A stretch of DNA of 64,000 nucleotides from Ricinus communis (GCF_019578655.1 NC_063262.1:11725582-11789581); one strand, 5' to 3'. Counted from the stretch's first letter, positions 33,000 through 45,200 are shown. Translations and numbers: made by a program. The notes: generated by a model not told the origin, from the sequence alone.

Positions 33000-33935
33000 C
33001 CATGTGCAAGATATTGATGCTATCAAGACTACAATCATGGCTGACCTAAGGATTATGATATAAGAGTCCAACAAGCTTTGACTAACATTTTTTTAGAAAC
33101 AGACTATCCAAAAGGCTGCTATTGTCCCTACAACTGCTACTCATAATGTGGAAGCACATAGTGAGCACCTCTAGAATCTAGATGACTACATGCTAAAACA
33201 AGCTAAGAAAAAGTCGACTTTTACTGTAAAAGTCATTATGGAATCTGAGATTTTACAGAGTCTGACTAAAAGGCTTGACAAGATGCAAGATATGCTGAAA
33301 GATCAAGATTTAGATTCAATCTTTGATTTCGATAAACTGATGCTGATTGAAGAAGACAAGTTACCTTCCAAATTTCGTATGCCTGAAATGTAGAAGTTTA
33401 ATGGAATCGGATATCCAAAGGTGCACTTGAAGCAATATTCTACTCTTATAAGTACTACTCAATCATCAAGCTATTTGTACTCTCATTAGAAGGGCTAGCT
33501 GTGAACTGGTACAATGGGTTAGAAAGCCCTATCAAGTCTGATTGGAAAAGGCTTTGTGATGCTTTGTGAAGCAATATGACTACAACGCTCAGCTAGAAGT
33601 CTCTATAAGGGATTTAGAATTGATAAAAAAAAGAACAGTGAGTCTTTTTCTAACTTCTTGACTAGATGGAGAAACAAAGCAGTTTTAATGAAGAACAAGC
33701 CTTTTGAGACAGATCAAGTTCAAATGATAGTCCAAAATGTTATCCCATCTTGGATGAAAAAGTTGTAAATGATGGATCCCAAGACCTTCGCAGGCTTGTA
33801 CGATGATGGTTTATAAGTAAACGAACTCGAAAATACCAGAGCTTGAGGGTACATAGAAAAACATGAAGCTAGAGAGATTAAAGATCTACCATCTGAAGAT
33901 GATGAAGTTATGCAAGATTCAGATGTCTACTGAGA
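33000..33935 (+). pseudogene. gag remnant of the gag-only element
   Basis: The stretch encodes, with many stops and shifts, a coiled-coil-like start, then DDYMLKQAKKKSTFTVKV, DKMQDMLKDQDLDSIFDFDK and PSKFRMPEM. A capsid-like part follows with NWYNGLE, KSDWKRLCDA, QYDYNAQLEVS, NFLTRWRNKAVLMKNKP and VIPSWMKKL. This order is that of the Retrotrans_gag domain in Tat/Ogre-like gypsy elements. Translation is not possible in this copy. Confidence 0.75.
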
Positions 33936-36095
33936 ACAATGATTTTGCTTTTAGCTAAGGTCAATGATATTACTTCGGTTTTGCTTATTTGATGTTTACC
34001 TTAATGGTACTTTGCATGACAATGATTATTACATTAGCATGTTTAACACTAACTCTTTTTGAATTCATTTATTTAATCTAGGCACAAATGATAATTCTAG
34101 GTAGATTTCTACTATACATAATATGACTCTTGAGGAGAAAAAAAAGTGAGAGAGAATGAAAAAAAAGGAAAAAAAAAAAGAAAAAGAAAAGGAGATAGTA
34201 TTGGATATGCATGATTGAATCCAAGATAATAGAATTATTTTCAACATACCGGAGCAAAGCAAGAAGGTCAAATTAATCCCCTCATCACATAACATCCTTG
34301 AAGCAGGAATCCTTAAAGATTATAAGATATTAAAGATTGGTGCTCTGAACCTGAAATATGAAAGATCGATTGCATCTGACTCCAAAGAGAAATTTAGATC
34401 AAGTTGGAAAACTTCCATATCAAAAAGACAAGAAAGAAAAGATTAAGCTCAAAGATGTTGAAAGGAGTTCAAACCTCAGGGGGAATAAGTTCACAAGTCA
34501 ATCTATACTATTTCAGATACTATCTTTTCAAAAAAAATAGAAAAATAGAAAAATGGATCCTGCTGACTAGAGGACCTGTATAGGCTAGTCAGGCAAAATT
34601 TAAAGAAAATTGAGAAAAAAATAGTTGACTAAAAAATCCAAAAAGACTAGTTAATAACTAGAATAGTATTATATAAAATAGAAAATATACCCGTTTGTGC
34701 CCAGATTAAATGAATAAAATTTGATTAGAATTTTTATCAAACTAGCACATCAATTTTCATTGCTTGTGCACTACGAGAAGGATAAAACAAAATAAGAAGC
34801 GAAATCTATAAGATCTAAATAAAAGCAAGATTAATTTCCTTAACTCTCCTGCAGGAAAAACCCAAGAATTGGCAGCACTCAAGTCTCCATTAATCTTGAC
34901 ATCATCGATAAAACTAGAGTGTTTCAGCTTTCATTCAAGAAGTCTTGTCTCAAGTAAAGTCCTGACAATCAGTGAAAACATATACAAGCTTGACAAAAGA
35001 GACTATAAGTACTAGAGTGACCAAATCTGTAAAAAGAAAAAAGAGAAAATAGAGAAAAAAGAAAACACTAAGTTGAAAACACGAAAGGACAGCTTAGGCA
35101 AAAATAGAGTCTACAAAGTTGAAAACACGAAAGGGCAGCTTAAACAAAAGTTAAGACATTACCCTGCTAAGTTGAAAACCTGATAGGGCAGCTTACACAA
35201 AAGTTAAGGCGTAAAAGTAAGAAAACTAAAGAGATTTGGTTGCTATCTGCATAAGATTGTAGCGAAGCCAACTATCGTTGCACAAGTATCAGTATAGTCC
35301 CTAGGCAAAACTATTCAGTCCTTGCATGCTTGGGTTATCTCTAGATCTACACTTTTTATTATCACCATGACTTTCAAATCTTTGATGTGAATCAATTACA
35401 TGTGCCCGAAGAGCAAGAACTCTCATAGTGTTGATGTTGATGGGCACCAGAATGCCTCTGTCCAAACAAAACAATAGTTTTTAGAAATGCATTACATGTC
35501 ATACATAACATGCATATCACATACCTTCACTATTTTTGCTTGATAAGATCTATATGTATACTTTTACATATATCACTAACCTGTAATAGGAAAATGAAAA
35601 GAAGTTCAAAAAGAAACAAAGCACTCATGCATCGGTTTACTTCTCAAAGTAGAAGTTTATAAATTTACTTCCCAAAGTGGAGATTATCAAGCCTACTTTC
35701 TAAAGTTGAAGATCATCAATTCATATCCCAAAGCAAAATTATCATCATAACAGAATGGAATACAATCAGTGGAAGATCATAGGTGGAAGCTCACTGTCCT
35801 ATTTTTTAAAAGTAGAGAATCAGTTTAAGTTTTAAAGAATTGAGACACATTCTCACAAAGTAGGTGAAGTCCTAAAACCCCAGTGGAGTGAAATTGACAA
35901 TTCCCTGGTGGAGCAAAGTCCTAAACACGCAAAATCTTCAACCCAAGCGGGCGTGGCCCCACATCTAATCATCAATCAAAGTTGGAGCTTGTGAAGCGTG
36001 GCTTATACAACTCAAATATCCTTTTGTCGTATGCTTGATGTCTAAGATTTATCTCAATTTATTTAACGCATTTGCATGCTCATAAATTTCAACAA
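33936..36095 (+). other. non-coding interior of the gag-only element
   Basis: No domain is recognised where pol would be. The stretch has purine runs (34134-34196) and two sets of tandem motifs. One is a unit of about 58 bp containing aagttgaaaac and gggcagctta, three times at 35070-35215. The other is a looser set with acttcccaaagtggag at 35640-35745. Confidence 0.6.
35070..35215 (+). repeat. three tandem units in the element interior
   Basis: The words aagttgaaaacacgaaagg and cagcttaggcaaaa recur three times with a spacing of about 55-60 bp. Confidence 0.65.
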
Positions 36096-36106
36096 ATCGG
36101 GGGCAG
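36096..36106 (+). other. polypurine-like tract before the second LTR
   Basis: ATCGGGGGCAG directly precedes the LTR start. It is G-rich but interrupted by pyrimidines, so it is a weak polypurine tract. Confidence 0.5.
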
Positions 36107-36364
36107 TTGTTAGCAGTCCTTTTTCGGATTTGGATATCGAGAGAAAAATAAAAAACCCTATGATGAGAGTTGCTACTTTCTTAGGTCTCGAGAGGCAAAG
36201 GATAAGCAAATTTGAGGTTAGGATCAAGGTTAATCCAGCTAGAATTACCTTTTTAAAATCAATTTGGACCTAATTGTTAAAAAAAATTAAGTTTAAGGGT
36301 CAAAATGGTGGTTTTTATAAATTTAGAAACCTAATTGCAAGTTTTTCATAAACTTTCCCTATGT

Positions 36365-36428
36365 AGAGCCCATCGGCTGTACATAGAGCCGATCGACTGT
36401 ACATAGAGCTAATCGGCTCTACACAGTG
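36365..36428. repeat. palindromic GAGCCGAT array in 3' LTR
   Basis: Three units at about 22 bp: agagcccatcggctgta, agagccgatcgactgta and agagctaatcggctcta. Confidence 0.78.
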
Positions 36429-36621
36429 CAGATTGAGATTTTGACACTCTGACATCATTTTTTAGGATGATTTCACGTCCATATACAAATTCTAGAAGGT
36501 TTCATTGACGATAATTATCATTTAATTAATAATTATTTAAATTTTAAAAATAAAATGAGATATTTATCAATATTTCTAAAATTAATTGCTTTCTTTAGGG
36601 TTTCCTTTGAAACCCTATCTC

Positions 36622-36629
36622 TATAAATA
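36622..36629 (+). promoter_or_regulatory. TATA box of the X LTR
   Basis: TATAAATA is followed by tagaacaaggtg. The minus-strand X LTRs have the same box (ctatttatag near 26676 and 39990), so it is ancestral. Confidence 0.6.
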
Positions 36630-38792
36630 GAACAAGGTGTTTAGGGTTTCAAGGCGAAATCAAGAACTAAAATTGGCAGTAAGCAATATCGAGAGTTGAG
36701 AACCACTAAGAAAGAAAAACAAAGAGCAAATCAAGAGAGAAAAGAAGGAAAAACACTGTCGTTCTTAGTCGTCATTAGAAGATCCAAGCCATTGAAGAAA
36801 GAACAATTTTAGGAAACAAAGTATTGAAAAAGGATCATTTTTGAAATTTTTTTTAATCAATATAAGGTTTCTCTAAGCAAGATCTAGCTCTAGATTCTTA
36901 CTTAGTTTTCGATTCAACTGCATCTTTATCGCTTGAGACTCGTAGATTCAACATTCACGGTGACAGCGTGAGGGTTCCTTCCACCATACATCTGCATCAA
37001 TCATAAAAATCAGTTCTTTCATTCTTTTTGTGTTTCTTTATGTATTATTTGTTCTTAAAAACATTATTAGGATTTTTATCTTTGATAAACATGGTTAGAT
37101 TAGGTTTTCATGATATGCATGTTAATGGGGTTTTGAATCTGATAATAAGAACTAGGATTATTTTTAGATCTGATATTTTACCAATTAGGGTTTTAGATTT
37201 AATTAAAATCATGTTATATGGTTAATATTTAGGTCTTTTGTAAATATGATTTATTATTTAAGCCTAAATAAAATATGATTCTTTGCTTTGATAATCTTCT
37301 ATCAGTTTATAAGATTTTAGAGTTTTTAGTATTTTAGGTTTGTTTAGCTTTTGTAACTTTATTTTACCTTTTTTAGCTATTTTATCTCATCCTAATTTTG
37401 TTTAAACAACTATGCATGTGAAAATCGGCTCTAGAATGTGAGATTGAACTAGCAAATGAAGGAGAATCGAAGGAAAACTGACTGAAATGCCCCCGTGGAC
37501 TCCAACACCAATCGACTCTTCATGCACAACCAATTGGGTAACCATGTTGGCCCTTATAATTTTTGCTTTTTTTGGCATTTTTAATGTATTCCTAGCCCTT
37601 GTTTAGTTTTAGGCCTTCCGGTTCTGTAATCGTAGTTGTAGGCGGGTCGTAATAGCTAAGGTTTCCTTTTCTACTTTATTTTCTTTATTATCTTTTTGTT
37701 GTGTATTACATGTTAACCCAGTACATGATTACATGATTGATTAATTAAAATGGGTCACCTAGACTTAGGGCTGAAAATTGATCCAACACAAATTTGATAG
37801 TCTGATAGGTTAATCCACTTTAACCGGGCCTAAACTTTAAAATTTAATTAGACTAATGGGCTTTGACATGTTTAGTTAGGGTTTGAACTTAGATATAGTT
37901 GAGATCACAATAAATGAGCCTTCTCATAACAAATAGTCCAATAGGCTTAAAGGCTAGAATCCAAAAGGCATAACATGTAATTGGGCTGGAATAGGTGGGC
38001 CTTATACATAATTGGTTAGTAAAATTATATTAGCAACTAAATACAGGCTGGCCTTGAATAAAATGGGCTAGATTTAGGTGTATCATGTTTTGTTTCGGTA
38101 TGTTTGTGTATAAAATGCTTGCATTCATAGGAAATATTTTGTTAAACAATAAATTTAAAGACTAATATACACAAATAAGGAAGTTGGCTTCCGAATCCGT
38201 CTCTCTATGGCTTAAGCTTTTTTATGGAATCTGGAAAAAGCTACTCATTAGTAAAAGTGTCCTAGTGATTACCCGAGTGGCGACTCCCATCTCGGCGCTA
38301 ATCTCAATGACTAGTTAGCGTGTTTCCGATTAGGTTGAAAAGCCTTATAGTGTTGTAGTCGCTAAAGACACTTGGGTACGCGCCCGAAACCACGCCTACA
38401 GCATGCAATCCGAAAAAATTGATATAATCAAATAAGAATATGAATTTAACATGTTATTCTAATCATTCAATCCATGAGACTCAAAATCGATCATAAATAT
38501 CATGTTATCATATTCAATACTCAGCACATGACATATTATCATATTTAATTTCCAGCATATATGATATTATTAGATTCAAGGTCCAATAAAATCAACAGTG
38601 TTAAATTAAGAGAAACCTTAATCTAATCATATGAATCATGCTAATCATTCAAAGTTCAACATAGACATGTTTCTAGAATTATAAATTAGAAATCATAAGA
38701 AACCAGTAAAGGAGAAGATTGATTGATGATGTTGGATGGGGGAATCCTCAGGTTGTCACCGTAGATTCCTGATCTGCGAGCCTCTAGAGACG

Positions 38793-38800
38793 ATGAGGCG
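38793..38800. repeat. 8-bp target duplication of the hAT-like element, left
   Basis: ATGAGGCG. The right copy at 39754-39761 is ATAAGGCG, differing in one base. Confidence 0.75.
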
Positions 38801-39753
38801 TAAGGTTGAGTGTGGATCTCAATGATTCCCGCTTAAATTAAATAATCGTACCAAAAAATACCAGAACTGAAATAACCGAAAGATTTTATAATCGAACTGA
38901 ACTGATCGAAAAATATTTTAATATTACAGTATGGTACTGGTTCTTTAGTAATAACCGTATCAGAATCGAGTCGTTTTGTACTGATCCAGACCAAACCATA
39001 GAACCAAAATTTTTACAAGTATTTATTAATAATTATATATATTTTATAGATATTCCTTATAAGATATTAACTATATTACAATATACTTTATATTTTATAA
39101 ACATATATATATATAATATTTGTTGTATAGTGTATACTATATTACTAATTTACTATCTACTCAAGCTCTAGTTCTTTTTCACTAATACCATCTACTATAG
39201 CAGCCAATTGCATATCTCAAATCTCAATTCATAGGCTTATTCTCTCACACTTAAGCTCTCACTTCAGAGACCTTAAGTCAACCACATCTTTCACACTTAA
39301 AATCGAACTTGTATTTTAATGCTATATAAAGTCTGTAACTTTTTATTTTAATGGTAGTCATCTGCAAAATATTATTATGCTAGCAATAGCAGATATTTTA
39401 ATAGTTTATATTTAAATATTAAATTATTATTTTTACAAGTGGACTAAATTACAAAATATGTTGTTCAAGAATGTGATTACAATTCTATCTAATTCCAATT
39501 CTCATACTAGTTTCATTTGGATATCAATCATGTTTTTTTCAATATATTTGGTTAGAAGTTAGATTTAAAGTTGTGTTTTCTTTAAATATTAGAATAAAAA
39601 ATAGCATCGAACCGAAAAAATTGGTCTAATTCGGTATGGTGCCATTTATGTTTGGTGAGATACTGGTACTTTAAATTTTAAAGAGAATCAAGGTTTGGTA
39701 TGGCAATCGTAATTTATAAATAACTGAATTAGATCGATCTATACTCAGCCCTA
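38801..39753. mobile_element. hAT-like miniature element
   Basis: The 953-bp insert has terminal inverted repeats taaggttgagtgtggatc and (reverse complement of the right end) tagggctgagtatagatc, 14 of 18 bases equal and all four differences transitions. It is flanked by an 8-bp duplication, the hAT hallmark. Its ends are rich in subterminal words such as aaccgaa, atcgaactgaac and tcggtat. The X LTR text on both sides joins when it is removed. No transposase is encoded, so it needed one from elsewhere. Confidence 0.82.
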
Positions 39754-39761
39754 ATAAGGCG
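39754..39761. repeat. 8-bp target duplication of the hAT-like element, right
   Basis: ATAAGGCG, one mismatch to the left copy. Confidence 0.75.
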
Positions 39762-40257
39762 GTTGAATTGAAGATTGGTTAAGGATCCAGTGCTGCTTAG
39801 GTTTGAAAAATCTTCTGTCGTTCAAAAATAAAGTTTCCAAATCTCAATTCTTACTTAATGACTTTTTCTTTTATTTCCTAAAACCCATTCTACTTTTTGA
39901 ACGCATGTCAATTTACCTTGGTTGCTAGTAATCTGTGCTTAATGAATGTAGCTAAAATCTATAACTAACCCTAGACCTAGAGTACCATATTCTATTTATA
40001 GTAATAGGGTTAGGAAACCCTAAAGTAGCAAATAAATACTTAATTATTTAAATTGAAAATCAATAGCTTATCTTTTTTTTATCATATTAATATCTTAAGT
40101 AAATAAAATCTTTAAAATTTAAATAATTATCGCTAAATATATTTTATAATTCCAATAATTATCACAAATATCTTCTAGAACTTTTTCTTTTACCAATTTT
40201 GGTGTTTTAGGTAAAAATACGCGTTAATGGCATCAGATTTTGGAAAACAGCCAATCG

Positions 40258-40360
40258 GCATTGTGGAGAGTCGATCGGCTCTGCACAGAGCCGATTTGCC
40301 TCTATGCTAAGGCGATATGTATAGAGCCGATTCAGCTGTACGCAAAGCTGATTGGCTTTA
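40258..40360. repeat. palindromic GAGCCGAT array in minus X LTR
   Basis: Units gagtcgatcggctctgca, cagagccgatttgcctct, tagagccgattcagctgta and aaagctgattggctt. Position relative to the LTR start matches the other copies. Confidence 0.75.
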
Positions 40361-40619
40361 AGGGTAAAAAGTTCTAGAATAATTTGCACTTTGGTCCCTG
40401 AACTTACAAAAATTATAGTTTCACCTCTTAAAGTTAATTTTTCTAACAATTGAGTACAAATTGATTCTAGAAAAGTAATTTTAAATCCAATTATTCCCAA
40501 ACCTTTCTTGGATTCCCCCGTCCTCAATCTTTCGAGACTTGAGAAAGGCAATAACTTTCATTATTGGGTTTTTCGTAATTCTCTCAATATCTAGATCCAA
40601 AAAATAAATGCTGACAACA

Positions 40620-40737
40620 ACCCTAATTAGAATTTGCCCATCCTGACCTTCTCAAGACTCCAGAAAAGTAGTAACTTTCATCACTGAATTTTTCATAATT
40701 TTCTCGATATCTAGATCTAAAAAATGGGTGCTAACAA
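40620..40737 (-). repeat. family X LTR start fragment, minus strand
   Basis: The text ctcgatatctagatct ... gggtgctaaca repeats the first about 118 bases of an X LTR in the same direction as the copy before it. Confidence 0.65.
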
Positions 40738-40975
40738 GCCCGTTAAACAATAAAATTAAAAATAGAGATTCACAAATAAAGAAGTTGGCTTCCGGATCCA
40801 TCTCTAGATGTGATGAAGCTTCCATATGGAATCTATAGATGCACTCAATTGATAAAACTGTCTCGGAGAATTACCCGAGTGGCGACTCCCTTTCTTCGCC
40901 CTAGTTTCTATGACTAGTTAGCATGCCGTAGTCGCTAGAGACACTTGTATGCGCGCTCGAAATCGTCACTCACAC
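40738..40975 (+). repeat. family X LTR end fragment, plus strand
   Basis: It matches the last about 240 bases of the plus-strand X LTRs, with gaagttggcttccggatcca, acccgagtggcgactccc and gtcgctagagacactt. Confidence 0.7.
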
Positions 40976-41448
40976 TTTTATAAGACATCCAAATAAGTTA
41001 CCTATTTTTTCAGCATTGGCTAAGTTTATCTGAGAAGGAAGATCATACACCTAAACCCAAAAAGGCGAAGTAAAGAAATCCATATCCTTCACAGGTTTAT
41101 TACTAGGTCATTCTTGAATATTGATATGCTGATTTTGCACATTCTTGGGTCTCGCTTCAAAGAAAACAAAGAAATCAACCTCATTATTAAAATATATAAA
41201 AAAAAAGAACATGTCCTTACCCACTCTTTCAACTCTAAAATCAGCGTTCAATCTTTAAGTAGCTCTAGGAGCTTCTTTAATCATAAAGGGATTGAAGAAC
41301 TTGGTTAGAATAACTTTGCCAGCCAAACCTGTTTCATCCTATCTTTAAAAGCTTTAAGATCCATCTCAAGCTAGAGAACATGTTCCTCATAGTTAAGGAG
41401 TTTTGTCATATGTATAAAATCTTCTAAAGAAGAAAGGTTTAGTTCCAT
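40976..41448 (-). pseudogene. LINE ORF1 (DUF4283-like) remnant
   Basis: The minus strand from an ATG near 41448 reads MELNLSSLEDFIHMTKLLNY, then MDLKAFKDRMKQVWLAKLF. Later it reads EVDFFVFFEARPKNVQNQHI and DMDFFTSPFWV, a stop, VYDLPSQINLANAEKIGNLF. The pattern PFWVxxxxLP followed by AExIGxLxG is typical of the DUF4283 region in ORF1 of plant L1-type LINEs and their domesticated relatives. Stops and shifts make it non-functional. It is cut by X LTR fragments at 40975. Confidence 0.65.
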
Positions 41449-42009
41449 GGAAAAAAAACTAGAAAGTGAGAATGGCTTTTAGGGTTTAGTAAGAGAAGAG
41501 TGTTGTGAGAGACCTTCCAAAGCTTAGAAAGTAGAGGAGGAAAAAAGATGAGGGTAGGAGAGTATAGTAAACTAATTCTCATCAACTGACAATTAATAGT
41601 ATAGGATTTAACTGTTATCTGAAAAGAAAAGTCGGAAGAATATTTAGGTGGTAGAAACAATATATAAAAGGTGAGATAATCTTTACAAGTGTTAAGAATA
41701 TAAAAAATAATTAACCAAAAAGGAGAAAAGGAAGAGAAAACCAATGGAGATCAAGAGGAAAACATAGCAAATTCACTAAAGGTCATCATCCGAGGCCATA
41801 TGCACACAAAAGAGAGGGCATCCTCCGAGGGAGACAAATAAGATAATACTTGCAAAATAAAATATAATAATACAAATTTCGTTTAAACACTTAAATAAAA
41901 TAAAAAAAAAACGTACTGACACTAAATAAAAAATTAACACACTAATCTGTAATTTTTCCATTTATATATCTCCGAACAGAAGAGAAGTCGGTTACAAATT
42001 TCTTATAAG
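41449..42009. other. intergenic stretch upstream of the repair gene
   Basis: No gene is recognised. The left part may be the 5' leader of the LINE remnant (minus strand). The right part is the promoter region of the repair gene. Confidence 0.4.
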
Positions 42010-42016
42010 TATAAAA
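42010..42016 (+). promoter_or_regulatory. possible TATA box of the repair gene
   Basis: TATAAAA lies about 195 bp before the ATG. No other clear core element is seen, so this is tentative. Confidence 0.35.
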
Positions 42017-42205
42017 CAGTTAGCAACTACTTAACCCGAAGAACCAATTCATATTCCAATTTCCCTCTCTTCCTTTCAGTGGAAGCTTTTAAGTTGGGAG
42101 GGGAAAAAGAAAAAACGAAGAACACAGTCAGTTGAATTGCCTTTTTTTTTTTTTTTTGGTTTTATAAATCTCTGGAAATCAAGAATCAGGAATTCAAAAA
42201 CAAAG

Positions 42206-45200
42206 ATGCCAATTGAAATGCCAAGAGGATTACCATTTTCAGTGGACACATGGAGTCCCACTTCCAAGAGAAAGAGGCATTATTTCTTGACTCATGCCCA
42301 CAAAGATCATTGCTCTGGGATTTTAGCCCACTCTTCTTATCCTATTTACGCTACCCATCTCACCAAATCTCTTCTTCTTCTTTATTTCCCTCAGGTTTCT
42401 CTCTCTTTACGCCATTTTTGTCTTAAGATACCCATGTGGGATTTTGCTCTTGATTTTGCCCTTTTCTAATTTTCTTTTTATTTTTTGCCCTTTTGTAGCT
42501 CGAGGATTCTCTGTTTGTGGGTATTGAGGTGGGTCAATCTCTGGTGATCGATGACCCATATGGGAATTTTTCGGTTACTGCTTTTGATGCAAATCACTGC
42601 CCTGGTATTTCTCTTCTCTCTCTCTCTCTTTTCTTTTTGAAATTTAATCAATTCCATCGTGCCACTGATAATGTTATTGAGGCTTCTGCTGTTGTGCTCG
42701 AAAATATTTGCACTCTTCTGGGCATGCGTTAGGACATAAAGTGATTCCATTTGCTTATTCTCTGTGCATAATTGTGGTTGGGTGGGTGCTTTAGTTTACT
42801 TCTTATGCATCATCTATATGTATACTTGGGATAATTGAAAACAATTAAATGTTGTTTTTCTGTCCTTTACCTGACATATATCTTTGGTTTTTTCTGAACT
42901 AGTGGGCCTATGAATTTCTTATATCTAACAGCAACTGTCGTTTGATTTTAGTTTTTTCGTCCAAAAGAATTTAAATGACCAGTTGCAACCCATAATTAGA
43001 TGCTTTATCTTATCAGCCATTATATTGATTGCACTGACTGGCATAATGAGGTACCAGTAGGAATCATTGCTATTTGACCCGGACCTGTTCTAAAAAAGTC
43101 GAGGCATTTTCTTAGTAAAATAAATATGTGATTTCTACTTATGTAGTTGGATAGTGTGTTACTATAGCAGTTTCATATGGTCATGGTGCCATCATGCTGA
43201 TATCTTAGCCTGCTGATGTCGTTGTCGCTCTAAATATCAGACAACAACATAATTAAATAATGAAAAGAGATTCAGAATATGCAATCAATTTAATGAATTT
43301 GTATCCAGGCATACAGGTTCCCAAGTACGTATATGTTGACATTTGAAGCTGGTATATTTTTTTTGCATTCTGCTTTGTCCTCTGTTTTTGGGGTTTGCGT
43401 GGGGGAGGGGCTTGGGATTTGCAGTCTTGCTTGTTTCTCCTTTATATGTGATTGATCCGCAAATGATTTTGGAGAAACTCCAGTCACAGATGATCCCTTG
43501 TCTGGCATGGTTGTGAACTTCAGGAGCTGTAATGTTCTTGTTTGAGGGCAGTTTTGGTAATATCCTGCACACGGGAGATTGCAGGCTCAGTCCAGAATGT
43601 ATACAATGTCTTCCAAAGAAGTACATTAGCAAGAATGGAAAAGAGCCTAGATGCCAACTTGATTATGTTTTCCTGGACTGTACATTTGGGAGATTCCATC
43701 AGAAACTTCCAAGCAAGCATTCTGCATCACAACAGGTACTCTCACTTAGGTCACCTTCATCTCATGTTTCATTTTATTTTTTTAACTAGTTTGAGACATG
43801 TGGCTAGCATTGATTTCCTTTTGTTATTTCTTTCTTTTATTGCCACAAGCCATTTAGCCATGCTGAAATTTGTATCATTTTTATTTTGGAACCTAAATTT
43901 GTTGATTTGCATATGGAAATGATATTCAACACCCAATGCATGAAATAAGGAGCTTGATAATTCTAGTTGGATATTGCACTGAAATGCCTATCTGTAAAGT
44001 TTCCTATCTTGCCTTAATTTTTGTGTTTTAATATGCATGCACCTAGCATATACACACACCTCGTGGGTTTTGCAGACATCCCTCTGATCACCTTCATGCA
44101 TATCTTAATAAAACTTAGGGTTGATACGATTTGTGGGATTAAGGTTTTGTTAAATTTTGTCTCTTATCTGTTAGCAGCATAGCATTAATGAGCTCAAACT
44201 TTATATCTTCTCTGGTTCTGTATTAAAAAACCCTTGCACTGAGCATCTTCATTTGTAGGATAGGGTAGATTTTAATTCTTTTTATTGTACTGTAACTTTT
44301 CCTGATAATAAGCTTCGGTAACATTTAAAATTGCATACTCATAAAGCAGGTTATCAATTGTATATGGAAGCACCCTGCTGCAGCTATAGTATATCTGACT
44401 TGTGATCTTCTTGGTCAAGAAGAGTTATTGGCTAATGTCTCTCGAACTTTTGGTTCCAAAATATATGTTGAGAAAGCTGCTAATCCAGAATGCTTCCATG
44501 CTCTGACACTCACAGTTCCTCAAATCCTCACTCAAGATCCATCTTCACGTTTCCATGTGTTTAATGGATTTCCCATGTTATATGAAAGAGCAGCTGCAAA
44601 AGTGGCAGAGGCCCAAGCTAGTTTTCAGCCAGAGCCTCTGATTATCCGCCCTTCAGCTCAGTGGTATGCATGTGAGGAAGAGGAGTCAGGCACTGAAAGT
44701 CGAAGAAAATTGAGACTCAGTGAAGCAGTTAGGGATCAATTTGGCATTTGGCATGTTTGTTATTCCATGCATTCTTCAAGGGAAGAACTAGAGTGGTTTC
44801 TGCAGCTTCTTGCACCTAAATGGGTTGTGTCAACAACACCCCCTTGCCGGGCCACAGAACTAGAATATATTAGGAAGCACTCCTTTGGAAATCAATTAAC
44901 TTCAGATGATCCCATCTGGAAGCTCTTGGACATCAGTGTGGAAGCTTCTCCTAAAGCAGGTCTATCAGCAAGAGGCATTGGCTGTTCTCCTGCAGGCAAA
45001 GAACCTAAACAAACTTCTGTTGAATCTCAATTGCCACCTGTTAAAGTCTCTTCTAGTCTACTCATGAGCTTGTCTCCACCAAGCAAAAGGCCAGCAGTGA
45101 CTTTATTTGGTAGAGCTAGGCTGTGGATCCAAGATTCTAATTTCCTATCCGAGGAAAAACTAGCAATTCCAACGGATCAAGTAATTGCCAATGAAGTAGA

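Larger units (their letters stand above)
29620..38400 (+). mobile_element. non-autonomous gypsy-like element with gag only (LARD-like), family X
   Basis: Two long direct repeats (29620-32150 and 36108-38400) flank an internal region with a primer site, a gag remnant and a purine-rich run before the second LTR. No protease, reverse transcriptase or integrase is seen in the 3.9-kb interior, so it would have depended on a partner for copying. It lies inside a minus-strand LTR of the same family. The possible target duplication (GCTTA/GCATG) is weak. Confidence 0.75.
36108..38400 (+). repeat. 3' LTR of the gag-only element
   Basis: It begins TGTTAGCAGTCC and ends ACGCCTACA, 2,293 bp. It keeps the TATA box (TATAAATA at 36622) that the 5' LTR has lost. 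The palindrome array lies about 195-255 bp upstream of this TATA box, that is in U3. Confidence 0.8.
38401..40619 (-). repeat. family X LTR, minus strand, right segment of the split copy
   Basis: It continues the copy cut at 29619 and begins, read on the minus strand, TGTTGTCAGCATTTATTTTT at 40619. It carries a palindrome array at 40262-40360 and a hAT-like insertion at 38801-39753. Together with 36108-38400 it forms a long inverted repeat centred on 38400. Confidence 0.78.

Noticed and set aside
29615..38405. GCTTA/GCATG as a firm 5-bp target duplication of the gag-only element
   Set aside because: Only three of five bases agree, so the boundary rests on LTR alignment and the primer site instead.
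40207..40551. 114-codon minus-strand frame
   Set aside because: It spans the start of an X LTR and the palindrome array. The Arg/Leu/Cys-rich product simply reads the repeat units.
43285..43632. Minus-strand open frames of 72-115 codons across intron 2 and exon 3 of the repair gene
   Set aside because: They lie antisense to a well-supported spliced gene and show no protein motif.
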